Positions 33,994 through 45,217 of a stretch of DNA of 64,000 nt are shown here, in pieces. Every line of letters begins with the position of its first letter. Positions within the stretch are counted from its first letter, which is position 1. Both the position numbers and the translations under genes were made by a program. The stretch is from Phlegmacium glaucopus (taxonomy: Eukaryota; Basidiomycota; Agaricomycetes; Agaricales; Cortinariaceae). The stretch is from NCBI GenBank assembly GCA_015039465.1, contig MU130372.1, forward strand, positions 359,719-423,718, in the 5' to 3' direction. The notes below the pieces were generated by a model that ran no database searches, was not told the DNA's origin, and saw only the letters and a list, made by a program, of their open reading frames with translations.

Positions 33994-34387
33994 TCAGATC
34001 AGCCGTTGGGATTATAAACCAATGATGACGAGAGGAGTTGTTCCTTTTCAGACCAGGAAAGCCCTCCGTAGTGTAAGGGAACGTAGTTACCGTGTATGAT
34101 ATTTTCTATGAGCTACGGACCAATTATGTTGTAACGAGTCTCAGGTAGCTACTACCAGTCTCAAGATCATTTCGAGGGTCGATATGTGTGCTGATCTAGT
34201 CATTTTTGAGCTACTTTTTTGTCAAATAACTTTCCTGTGGAAAAATATTTACAAAATGTAAGGTACCAAATTAGTAGGTGATATTGTTCTGAATTTGTTA
34301 TTAATAAATGACATTTTCCGTTTCAATAATGGATTTATTCTGTCACAAGCAGGTACTCAAGCTCAGGGTAGCTATGATTAGTTCCTG
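33994..34387. other. Spacer between SDR copy 4 and FunK1 copy A
   Basis: Shares sequence with the DNA downstream of SDR copies 3 and 5, such as GTGTATGATATTTTCTATGA. No gene is supported. Confidence 0.55.
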
Positions 34388-34446
34388 ATCCGGAGATTGG
34401 TTGGTGCTCATAAAGAACCGAACCGTTTGCTTCTCAATCCCTCACC

Positions 34447-36538
34447 ATGGCCACTTTTACTTCCTCCCCAATCAAACCATTTCACCCAAATCACGCTGCC
34501 AATAACTGCCAGGAAGTTCAAAAATATGGTGTCGAGCAAGAGATTACGCTGGAGCAGTTTTGGAAAGAGCTTGACTACAAACCAGAAGAGTTCAGGTGGC
34601 ACAAACTCAGCAATGGCTATCATCCGAAAGATGACTTCAAGGAGTATATGGAGAAGATAAGCAAGAGGATGCACGTAAGTTGTGGCCTTGGTGCGTGCCT
34701 ATGAACATTATTCGTCGTTTAACCATTCACACCCATCCTATATAGCACTTGATCGTCTCATTGAGTTCCATAACACGTCGATAACTCCTCCTCTTGATCA
34801 CCCCACCGGAACCAGCTGTAACCCTGACTTCGCAGCGTGTCATAAGACTGGAGAGAAGATCCACTGGACTGAAATCGACGCGACTGTCGAGATCCATTCG
34901 GCTGGGACGAACGCGACGGCCAGACCCCATCCCGCGGATTCTTACACTCTCTACCTGTTACAAGCGCGTCCCGATCGCGTCTCCATCCAAGGCTTCTACG
35001 TGGACGAGAAGGGCGTCGTCCTCATCATTAGCAGTGCCGAAGGTGTCAAGAAGAGCCCCAAGTTGAAGTTGTCAGAGGCTTCGGACGTACGACTCATGCA
35101 TGCCTTCGTTCGACGCCTCTATGACCCGCATCCCTCCATGCTTGATCCGACCATAAGGAGGAGGAAAGATTCCACCGCAGGTCTGTGGGTCTTCGATATC
35201 ACCCTTACAATTCCGAACTCGCCATCTGCCGTTGAATGTCTTGGGTTCAGGATATTGAATGCCCGAGGGTCTGTCGGTCAACGAACGCACGTCTTTGTAA
35301 ACAATGAGCATCCGGCTCACTTCGTCGACGGCTCACCTATCCCTATTATCAAGGATCAGTATCGTTGTCAGAACCACCGTTTCGACGAAGCCGAAATTAT
35401 TCACCATATTCACGGAGACAATGACATTCCCGGAGTGGTTCACATCGCGCACTCGCAAGCGCTCCTACACAATGACCGCTCTCCAGTCTGTTCTGGGGAC
35501 CGTCAGAAGATGCGTGTATGTATGTTAGAGTGTGGGAAGCCTTTCATGGATCTGAAGACACCACTAGAGGTCCTGATCGTTATTTATGATCTACTGGAAA
35601 GTGAGTCCGCATTTTACGTGCTATAATCTTGTCTAATTCTTTTTGAAAAACCAACCCAACGAAGGAAAACAAACCCAAGGGAATAAAACCGGAAAACAAC
35701 AACCGAAAACGCAAGCAAAACCAAGTGAAACCCACCGGCCGCCCCGCAACAACCCCAAAAGCCCAAGAAAAGAAACAAAAGTTCCCACAAAAAAAAGTTT
35801 GGAACAACAAACAATTAACGGAACCAAACGAAAGTAACCAACAATCAACCGGAGAACCAAACCTAAGAAATAACAAAAGGGAAACCCCCGCAAACTCCAA
35901 ACTGCCGGGCCAACTTGAACCAAGAAAAAAAACTAAAGGCAAAAAAGAAGAAAAGCCATTACAAACAAACGGAAGGTAACTTGAAGGGCCTCCTTTCCAG
36001 AACCGATGCCGAAAACCTCCAAGGCAAAACAAAAATTAAGGCCCCAACCGGTCCGAGCGGGAAACCAACCCGGGCAACTGGAAAATAACCTGACCTCAAA
36101 ACCAAGCCCGAAGTAACCAAAGGGGCCCCAAAAACAGAAGAAACAAGTTTTCCCGAACCGTTGGCAACCCTTCAACAACAGCCAAAACGAAAACACCGGG
36201 AAAACAAAGCCTCCGCAAAACCAACCTCCAGGCCGCAAGAACCGACGCAACAAGCCGAAACCCCAATTTGGCCGACGGGTTGGGGGGCAAGGAAAGCCTC
36301 CCCCCAAAAAGGGAACAAGAACGAAAATTCAAATGGTGTATGGGCATCACTTACCGATACACAAGTCGATATTAGAACTTGCAACCTCCCTGCTACCGCG
36401 CTTGATCCAGTATACTCGCCGTTGGGTGTGTTGCTGAATCAGCTTGGGGATGCCGTATTGCACGACTTCCATTGGGCAACTGACACACCTATACTGACCC
36501 TGAATTCCTTCACGAGGCCTTCCAGCGGCACATACTGA
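34447..36538 (+). CDS. FunK1 fungal protein kinase, copy A (contains corrupted sequence)
   Basis: Basidiomycete-expanded Ser/Thr-type kinase family of unknown substrate. Exon 1 is 34447-34690 and exon 2 34746-35600. Donor GTGCGT at 34691 is chosen because the earlier GTAAGT is absent from copy B. Exons 3 and 4 and most of exon 5 lie in 35645-36331, where the printed bases are a consensus artefact. Natural sequence resumes near 36331 and encodes NGVWASL...LDPVYSPLGVLLNQLGDAVLHDFHW and a stop at 36538. By comparison with copy B, a normal catalytic loop and DFD motif are expected beneath the artefact. Copy B faces it as an inverted repeat. Whether copy A is functional cannot be decided from this sequence. 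Confidence 0.85.
35645..36331. other. Consensus artefact: 1-base-slipped superposition
   Basis: T nearly disappears. Compared with the complement of 38700-38010 (intact copy B), each base equals the alphabetically lower of two neighbouring bases. The first 89 bases (35645-35733) fit without exception, as does a 32-base check from about 36024; the remaining checks fit apart from small paralogue differences. It starts at a T5 run (35640-35644) and ends at an A run (36331-36333). This is what results if two copies offset by one base are merged into ambiguity codes and collapsed to the first letter. Frames called here are not real. Confidence 0.95.
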
Positions 36539-36770
36539 ACTTCATCTTCGCTAATCGGAACGCAGATTTCATGAACCTTCCTAAGAGTGACTCATCGCGA
36601 AAGCCCAGAATATTACTGGAATTCCTTCACTCTCCAGTTCGCAAATAGATTCTTTGCGTTCACACTCGGGTGCTAGGCGATTGAGGTATCCGTAGCCTGA
36701 GTCGCTGAATCGTCGTTCACTTCCTGCCACCAATATAGCTTATCAATGTTTGGATTTAGGACAAATTGGA

Positions 36771-37604
36771 GAAAATTGGGATTGTGAGGTGGTAATGCAA
36801 TGGCGTTACAGATTAGTAGTATTGTAGCAGCCAGCCGAGCTACTAACAGACTGCGACGTAGTAGAAAGTGCACGAGGTGGTCTGCAATAGGTATATATTT
36901 TTATTATAATCTTGCCATTCATCCCCCCTCCTTTTGCTTCATTTCTAATTGCAACACTTGCGTATAAGAAATGAAACGGGAGTCCAATACGTTGATAGCT
37001 GCCTCAGTAACGATTTAGCAACGTGTTCACCAGCCCGGTTAATAGTACTTGCTTGAATACTGTACTATCCTAGTGTGAGGAATGTGTACGAGTTCTGATT
37101 GAAACGAACGCAGTTCCTTGTTTCGAGGGTTCCGAACTGCGTGCCTTACGTTGTAGTATAGAAAACAATGTGTAGAATGAGGTATAAAACTGGTGCGATG
37201 TGCAAGATAATGATGACGAGATAATTGCGATTGTATTGAACTGATTAGAAAGTCTACAGACAAGGCGTATACACACAATTCTGTAGCTAAGAGTCCTAGC
37301 TGAAAGTTTGGGCCCGAAAACAGGCCTCAGGCCTCAGCGCTCATTTGAAAGAAATCTAACTGTGTTTTCTCTGTACCCTTATAGTAATCCAACACAAAAC
37401 AGGCTGGATATCATAGAGTATATGCCCTAGAATAATAGCCCTGCAAAATCCTAAGCGTGGAGCTTGAAAAGTAAGTGAGATACGATATTTGAACCAAAGG
37501 TTTAAGGTTATCTCTTCTTTCGAAACTTCCATGTGGCCCGACAAAAAATTATTCGACAATTCTAAGCAGTTCCCTAAGGATCTGACTTTCATGGACCTGT
37601 CCTA
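36771..37604. other. Spacer of the FunK1 inverted repeat
   Basis: About 830 bp of unique sequence between the two arms. A minus frame (36873-36673, 66 residues, hydrophobic start LLRRSLLVARLAATILLI) could encode a small secreted protein, but its C-terminal part overlaps arm sequence and nothing supports expression. Confidence 0.4.
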
Positions 37605-37814
37605 AATCCAAACGTTGGAAGAATATCGATAACAAAAAGTGAAACGACGATTTACCAATTCAGGGCTATGGATATTTCAGTTGCCTAGCACCCGAGTGTG
37701 TACACAAAGAATCTATTTGCTAAGTGGAGAGTGAAGAAATTATCTCGGGCTTTCGCAAAGTGTCACTCTTAGGAAGGTTCATGAAATCTGCGTTCTGATT
37801 AGCGAAGATGAAGT

Positions 37815-39915
37815 TCAGTATGTGCCGCTGGAAAGCCTCGTGAAGGAATTCAGGGTCAGTATAGGTGTGTCAGTTGCCCAATGGAAGTCGTGCAATACGG
37901 CATCCCCAAGCTGATTCAGCAACACACTCAACGGCGAGTATACTGGATCAAGCACGGCAGCAGGGAGCTTGCAAATTCTGGCGTCGATTTGTGTACCGAC
38001 AAGTGGTGCCCATACCCCATTCGAAATTTCAGTCATGGTACCATCTTTGGAGGAAGCATTCACTGCCCACCAAACCAGTAGCCAAAATGCGGATTCCGCA
38101 TCGTGACGTAGCTCATGGCGCCATGAAGATGGATCTGCAGAAGCCTTGATTTGCACGATGTGTGCGTCTGGACTGTGCGGAAAGCGTGCCAAACGGTCCG
38201 GAAAAACTCGTTCATACGCATTGTGGGCCACATTCGATAACTCAGGCATGCCCATGAAGATAAGATAATTTCCAACTGCACCGAGTGGCTTACCCGCTCG
38301 AACAGCTCGGGCCATAAATATTGGTGTGCCCTAGAAGGTATCAGCAATAGATACAGAAAAGAAGCACCTCAAAGTAACATACCGTTCGTTCGGAAGGCCT
38401 CTCATCCTGTTTGACATTAAGTATCTCTCCTCGATCAAAGTCGACCAGCAAGTTTGAAGTTGCAGAGGGTTCCACTCTACTAATTACTAAGCTTGGCTAC
38501 TACGGTGAATAGTAGATGACTTACGTTGGATCCAGTAAATGCTTGATGGTACAAAACTTGTATTCATGGGAACTCTCGTTCATTTCATCGGCATCTGCGG
38601 GTGGTGACGAGACGACAGCGCGATTCAACTCGGTATGCATGACGTTTCCGGTGCTGATATCACGGTGTAATACCCTGCGCTTGCTATACATCAGTCGAGT
38701 CGCTGTTCAAAAAGAATTAGACAAGATTATAGCACGTAAAATGCGGACTCACTTTCCAGTAGATCATAAATAACGATCAGGACCTCTAGTGGTGTCTTCA
38801 GATCCATGAAAGGCTTCCCACACTCTAACATACATACACGCGTCTTCTGGCGATCCCCAGAACAGACTGGAGAGCGGTCATTGTGTAGGATCGCTTGCGA
38901 GTGCGCGATACGAACCACTCCGGGAATGTCATTGTCTCCGTGAATATGGCAAATAATTTCGGCTTCGTCGGAACGGTGGTTCTGGCAGCGGTACTGATCC
39001 TTGATAACAGGGATAGGTGAGCCGTCGACAAGGTGAGCCGGATGCTCATTGTTTACAAAGACGTGCGTTCGTTGACCGACAGACCCTCGGGCATTCAATA
39101 TCCTGAACCCAAGACACTCAACAGCAGATGGCGAGTTCGGGATTGTAAGGGTGATATCAAAGACCCACAGACCTGCAGCGGAATCTTTCCTCCTCCTTAT
39201 GGTCGGATCAAGCATGGAGGGATGCGGGTCGTAGAGGCGTCGAATGAAGGCATGCATGAGTCGTACATCCAAAGCCTCTGACAACTTCAACTTGGGGCTC
39301 TTCTTGACACCTTCGGCACTGCTAATGATGAGGACGACGCCTTTCTCGTCCACGTAGAAGCCTTGGACGGAGACGCGATCGGGACGCGATTGTAACAGGT
39401 AGAGAGTGTAAGAAGCCGCATGACGAGGCACTGCCGTCGCGTTCGTCCCGGCCGAATGGATCTCGACAGTCGCGTCGATTTCAGTCCAGTGGATCTTCTC
39501 TCCAGTCTTAGGACACGCTGAGAAGTCAGGTCTGCAGCTGGTTCCGGTGGGGTGATCAAGAGGAGGAGCTGCCGACGTGTTATGGAACTCAATGAGACGA
39601 TCAAGTGCTATATAGGATGGGTGTGAATGGTTAAATGATGAATAATGTTCATAGGCACGCACCAAGACCACAACTTGTATGCACCCTCTTGCTTATCTTC
39701 TCCATATACTCCTTGAAGTCGTCTTTCGGATGATAGGCATCACTGAGCTTCTGCTGCCTAAACTCTTCTGGTTTGTAGTCAAGTTCTTTCCAAAACTGCT
39801 CCAGCGTAATCTCTTGCTCGCATTCGGGAACGACAAACTTTTGAACTTCCTGGCGGCTATGGGCAGCGTGGTTTGGGCGAAGGAGTTTGATAGGGGATGA
39901 AATGGGAGTGGCCAT
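37815..39915 (-). CDS. FunK1 fungal protein kinase, copy B (intact)
   Basis: Exons (minus): 39915-39663, 39607-38753, 38702-38525, 38476-38383, 38330-37815; all phases agree and give 631 residues. Catalytic features: VLHRDISTGNVM (HRD loop), LLVDFDRGEIL (DFD in place of DFG, usual for FunK1), and GTPIFMARAV after the activation segment. The N-terminal half, MATPISSPIKLL...EQEITLEQFWKELDY, is typical of the family's accessory region. The start MATP is preferred over the upstream in-frame ATG because it aligns with copy A. Introns are 36-55 bp. SDR copy 5 lies upstream in head-to-head orientation. Role unknown; FunK1 kinases are inferred to act in signalling. Confidence 0.93.
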
Positions 39916-39985
39916 GGTGGCAGACCGAGAAGAGAACTGGTGAACTTGTTTGGTCTTCTTAATGCAAACCAACCAATCTAACTTC

Positions 39986-41358
39986 TAAGGCACAATCAGT
40001 ACTAAGCGATAGTCGATAATCAGTCGTCCCTCTCGTGTAGAGATTGAGTAGTATAGCAAGCGAATATTGTGTCAACTGAAGGGTATTATTATTTGTAATA
40101 CAATTTGCTCCAAGTGCATTTAGTGAGAATGCCGACAATGATGTGGAGTGGTCAGGAAGGGAGTGTAGCAGTTTAGGAGGACCGCCACATATTGAGTATT
40201 GTCTTATACCAATCCTGGAGAAAATGGTCTCACTTATCTTATGTTAATTTTCCATGTTGGGTCAATACGAGTTGAACCTGGACCTTTTTTTGGTTATGAG
40301 AACGGTGCGATGGGTTTCTGAGCTGTACCATAACGACAAAAGTTTTTTTGTTCATAGACCATCCTTAGCTTCGTCATGAACGGTAATGTTGATGTGATGT
40401 GACCCATTTTATGTACAAATATTATTTGTGACCGAGATTGAAAGCAACCTGCCACTTGACCAATACCTCCGAAGAAGCGAATCTCGTAGGAGAGTAAGTA
40501 TGAGGCGGTCTTCGATAAAACTTTTAATATCGCCCAAAGCCTGGAAACGTAAGGGGGAAGAGTGGCCCTTCCATGATGAGGGCCAGGTCCCTTTTAGCGC
40601 TATTCTGGACGTTTGTGGCAGTATGCAAGATTTGGGGTCATTGTCCCAGTAACTCTACCAACGATCACCACCGTTCGAGCCAGCGACCAACTCAAGACTT
40701 GCCTTACGTCTTTCGGCACCTCGAGAACGTACAATTATAGATAAATCCACCGTGAGTGATCCATGTGAACTCCGATGCCAGGGCCCAGTATATATAACGG
40801 TGCCCCACAATCGTTCATTTTATTTAGTCGTAAGTATACTTCACCAAGAGGTAGTAACAGTTAAGCACCCCAACGTGCTTTCATTCAGGAGGTCTGCTTT
40901 GAATCCCGAAGGTGCGATCTCTCATTCGAATGCATCGTTCATACTCATCAAAAGTCCCCTTCGTCTCCGTTACTCTACAGTCGCGTGGATTACTTGAATT
41001 GAGGATCCACCATGAGGCCGAATCTAGCATGAAGCCAGGGGAGGGGGTGACCTAGGCACTAGTAATCATCCACTCTAATCGCATCTGGACTTGCAGGAGC
41101 CGTACGTATATATATAGCCCGGGAAAGAGTTTCTCCGCCTTAATCAGGGACCGAATCCCATCTTTATCCTTCATTTCACTGGCTGATACCTAGGTCGCGT
41201 AATAAACACTTACATACCCCATCGCTCGCTCGTCATCTGTTTTACAAGTTCTCACGGAATCTGGCTTCTGCACTCCCAGCATAGTTGGTTATAAGAGGTG
41301 TATAGTTGTAAAATCCGAGACTTCCTAACCATCCTCACCCATATTCCAATCTCTTGCT
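39986..41358. promoter_or_regulatory. Shared upstream region between FunK1 copy B and SDR copy 5
   Basis: Divergent intergenic region, largely the reverse complement of 22776-25000 without the MITE found there; the empty target site is near 40060-40067. It should hold both promoters. A weak TATA-like TATAAGAG lies near 41291, about 65 bp before SDR copy 5. Confidence 0.6.
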
Positions 41359-42676
41359 ATGGCGATGTCTGTAACTGCACTAGTCACTGGAGCCTCTCGA
41401 GGAATAGGTCGTGCCATCGCCTGTCGTCTTTCTCGGGATGGTTTTGGAGTAGCCATTAGCGATCTCCCTTCTCAGAAAAGCCAACTAGAGGAAGTACAAG
41501 CTTACATTACCCAACAAGGTGGAAAAGCTGTGACGACCATCGCTAATGTCTCTGTGGAAAGTGAAGTCAAGCAGATGGTTGAAAGCGTCGTGGAACAGAT
41601 GGGTGGGCTTGACGTTGTAAGGATTGATTTGTTACCGCTATGTCTTCTTTATATTGACTCGGATGGCGCTCTAGATGGTCGCTAATGCGGGAATAGTAGT
41701 TAGGCCTTCAATTTTCATTGACAGTGCGGAGGTCCCTACAGTAAAGGTTGTGGAATATGGTGTATCCTGACCTTTGAATTCAAGCGACCGTTGAGGATTT
41801 CCAGCGGATTTTCAACGTGAATACCCTGGGCACCTTCCTATGCTACAAGTATGCAGCACAACAGATGGTTAAGCAAGGTCGGGGTGGCAGAATTATAGGA
41901 GCCTCCTCTCTCGCAGGAAAGACTGGTGCGCACTCAGACTGCATTAACTCGTTTAATCACGTAAATGACTTGATATTCTGTTGCACTAAAGCTTTTCCAT
42001 TGTCGGCTGCCTATGGTACCAGCAAATTTGCTGTCCGAGGATTAACGCAAAATGCTGGTTGGTAATTTATTACTTTTAAATTCCATTGGTTGTTTACAGG
42101 TACTCGGAAGCGCTGGACCTAGCGAAAAATGGCATTACGGTTAACGCTTATGCACCTGGTTAGACATTTCGACTTCATTGCTATAATTCAAAAATTCTGA
42201 TTCGATGACAACTGTGGCTTGAACAGGTCCTATTGACACACCAATGCGTCAGTCATATTTTTCAGCATTCTAGCGATGAAATTTCTGAAGATGGTTAAAG
42301 TACAAGCTTTCGGTGAATTATCCGTGCACCTTCCAGCAGCGGATCTCGCAGCAATGAAGGTAATCCTTTTCTTAGTCATTTTCAGTTTAAGATATCCTTA
42401 TTGATCTCCTCATAGGAAAGGTTAACCACTCCTGTCGGCTTCAATGGGACTCCAGAGGACATTGCCGGCTTGGTTTCCTACCTCGCTTCAAAAGAATCCC
42501 GTTTTGTGACTGGTACGCTGCCGTTTTCCCCTATTTTCCCAAAGCTTACCTAACATCTAACATCATTTCATTTATTAACAGGTCAGACCGTAAGTGATCA
42601 TGATTGTCCCTACAAAAGTATCGGATACAATGATCGATGACAGATTTCCATTAACGGCGGATTATTCTTCGACTAA
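41359..42676 (+). CDS. Short-chain dehydrogenase/reductase, copy 5
   Basis: Same gene as copy 1: exon 1 from 41359 (MAMSVTALVTGASRGIG) to GLDV near 41616, then MVANAGI, TLGTFLCYKYAAQQMVKQGRGGRIIGASSLAGKT, an exon with YGTSK (active-site Tyr/Lys), ITVNAYAPG, PIDTPM, the 8-nt microexon 42592-42599, and SINGGLFFD ending at 42676. I saw no frameshift or stop in these exons. After PIDTPM the best frame-keeping join would need a 26-nt GTCAGT...CTAG intron, which is unusually short, so that junction is uncertain. Confidence 0.82.
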
Positions 42677-43012
42677 TCAGATCGGCCGTTGGGATTAACC
42701 AACGATGGACGAGAGGAGTTCTTTTTTAGACCAGGGAAGCCCTCCGTAGTGAAAGGGAGCGTAGTTATCGTGTATGATATTTTCTATAAGCTATGGACCA
42801 ATTATGTCCAAACGAGTCTCAGGTAGCTACTGCCAGGTCTCAAGATCATTTCGAGTTATGTTGGGGTCGATAGGCGTGCTGATTTAATAATTATCATGTT
42901 ATCCTATCGAAGGATGTGTATGATCTGCTTGTGATAGAATAAATCCATAACTGAAATGGAAAATGTCATTGATGTAGTAAAATTTGGTACAAGGTTTCTC
43001 TTTCTTTCTTTT

Positions 43013-43230
43013 TCAAAAGGTAGATACGAAATCACACACCGAGATAGAAGCGAACGTAGGCGGCGGTGAGAACTTGAAAGAAGAATGCAACTTGATAAGT
43101 TCGTGTTCCAATGGTACCACGATGTCTCGGGGTTCTGACCAATTCGCATCCTTCCCATCAACATATTTCACGATGAACAGTCTACCAATCGAAACGTCTT
43201 CTTTTCGACCGTGTTTTCTAGCGACACCAT
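43013..43230 (-). other. Conserved coding-like tail next to the predicted nuclease gene
   Basis: Encodes ELNGVARKHGRKEDVSIGRL ... IVKYVDGKDANWSEPRD and ends VCDFVSTF*, in a frame different from the gene just upstream. Partial copies at 20940-21140 and 29970-30080 preserve the same peptide, so it was once coding. It may be a 3' exon whose junction I could not make in phase, or a frameshifted extension. Confidence 0.45.
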
Positions 43231-44098
43231 TCAATTCTGCACGAACATGTGAGATATTTTCAAGAAAAGACAAAGCAGATGTACCATGAATGCCTTGAAA
43301 GCTTCGAAGCATTGTAGGATAATATGCCGATTATCCAATGGCCGCATTCCGTCAATGCGGTAACGGTGCTGGTTTGGTACAGGTGGGATGAATTTTAGGA
43401 CAGTTGTCTCTTCCTGCGGGTAGGATGCAGTAGCGAGCGCTTGAAGAAGTGCCGTTGTAACAGGGATGCGATAGAAAATGGGAGCAGTCCCGATCATCGT
43501 GATGGCGGGAATATACTTGGACTGGAGGGGTTGTAAACCTGTTTGCTTGCGTTGGAGGTTATTTTGATAAAAGGCAGCGATGGCCTCAGCGATAACCTGG
43601 GGTTCAGGATCGTCACCTGACGAAGTCCGCTGATAATAGCTCAGTTAGCCCCGCAGATGAACTGATTCCACAATTAACCTTGACTTCTTGTACGAAAAGA
43701 AGTTCGAGCTCATCCATCACGCACACATCGGTTTTAGCATCGACGCGCTGCCCGGCCATGAGAAAAGATATCTCCGTGTTCCGGCAGATAACGCGATCTT
43801 CGTTATCGTAGTTCAAGGTACGCAAGATGAATGCAGCAAAGTCATTAACACAGGATTCAGGAGAGCACGGCTTCTCTACCAGCTCCATATACTGAAAGAA
43901 TAGACGATCACCCTTCACCAAAGGCCCGTCCGGCTTGTCCATGTTGTTGAGGATCGTTGCAGACACTGTTGGTGGAGGAAGCTCAGGAGCATCAAAGAAC
44001 GCAGCGATGTTGGCATCGACCACCTGAATGTTGAAAGCGAGAAGTTCGTTATCCGACCAATCTTCGCCAGACTTAGCATATCGTAGGAGGTTTGCCAT
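43231..44098 (-). CDS. Basidiomycete-type protein of unknown function, possible PD-(D/E)XK fold
   Basis: Exon 1 is 44098-43679 and exon 2 43629-43231, with a 50-bp intron in phase 0, giving 272 residues. MANLLRYAKSGEDWSDNELL starts the protein. The segment KTDVCVMD ... LLFVQEVK has the D-x(n)-E-x-K arrangement of PD-(D/E)XK nucleases, and IAEAIAAFYQNN and PLDNRHIILQCFEAFKAF follow. This looks like a lineage-specific agaricomycete family I have seen as hypothetical proteins; nuclease activity is inference only. The upstream ATG at 44146 is less likely because its extra residues lack family character. The end at 43231 could instead be an intron read-through into the conserved tail at 43230-43013. 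Confidence 0.65.
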
Positions 44099-44149
44099 GG
44101 TTGGGGAGCAAATGGCGGACTCTGAAAATACGAGACAATATCGCAAAGT

Positions 44150-45217
44150 ATCTTTCTCTCACTCGATTAACCCACACAGCCGGCATCATCGTTAATGGTC
44201 GTGTCCTCAAGACTAGCCACGACTATTATAAACAGTCCCTCTTACTTGCCATTGGAGCTAGAACGGCGCCGGGCTTACAAATAGCGCTATCCCAAATTGT
44301 AGTCCATTTAACCTCTCTCCGCCAATCTCGGTTGTCACGGAATCCAAGTGATGCATCTGTCTATGGCTGTTCATCTTCATCACTATTTCGATGGAGACGT
44401 AGTACTGGCTGTGTTTGGATGCTATTTACTTGAGACTTCAGTGAGGATGAGTCCGGAAAGAATGAAAGAATGAACGAGAAGCAACGTTAACAATTATTTA
44501 CATAAAATTCGTGCAATTTAGTATTCATTTGAGACCCACTCAAGTTGAACGATCAATTCTGTAGCTTTGTTCATAGCTGGCCTAGCCATAGAGAACAAGC
44601 GTGACATGTTCGATGATGGTACAAAAAAAAAAGAACAAAGAGGTTGATTCCGGCTCAAGGATAATTGAAAACCTTATCCAAGTTCGGTTAGCCCTGTTTT
44701 GCACCCCATATATATATATCACCACGTTCATTCCCAAAGTTTTCTCCGCTCATTTCCCGTCTCAGTGAAGATCGACAAACCACTGGGACATGAAGTATCT
44801 GTTACATTGATTGTACCTTATCCTTTTATCCTTTTTGCTTTCCTACCTTGATGGACGCCTTCGTTTCTGTTGACAGCTGGTAGCAACGTAACATATCGAT
44901 TCATACCAGTCACCATCTGCTGGCCAAACCTGGGTACTGACTGAGCTTTTGGATTCGTCGTTCCACAATTGATTTGTGGTCTAATATTTTGGATGAAGCC
45001 CGTATTCTGTATGTTCATCTTCATTTTCTTCTCTTCTGCATATTGGCCCATTTGGTCAGTAACGGGCTGGAGTGCAACGATGTGGAAGAGAGTAAAATCG
45101 TCTAGTCAGTTCACTTGTCTCAAGCCTTGTTTGTATAAACTGAGAACTGATTCATGGCTCAGGTGAAATATCAGTGGATCGCAGAAGTCTAGGAAGCTCG
45201 TCTACATTGTTGAACGG
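44150..45217. other. Intergenic and probable 5' region of the membrane-protein gene
   Basis: A TA-rich stretch (CCATATATATATATCACC near 44706) could be a TATA element for the downstream plus-strand gene. Possible small 5' exons (for example around 44880-44930) cannot be confirmed. Confidence 0.4.

Noticed and set aside
35643..36307. Open frames such as 35725-35979 (+) and 36307-35933 (-)
   Set aside because: They lie entirely in the corrupted interval; stops vanish because T is depleted.
35640..36335. Strand-biased hypermutation (adenine-specific mutagenesis as in diversity-generating systems, or RNA-editing-like change)
   Set aside because: The loss of T on one strand looked like targeted mutagenesis, but every changed base equals a neighbouring base of the intact copy under a fixed alphabetical rule, which no enzyme would produce.
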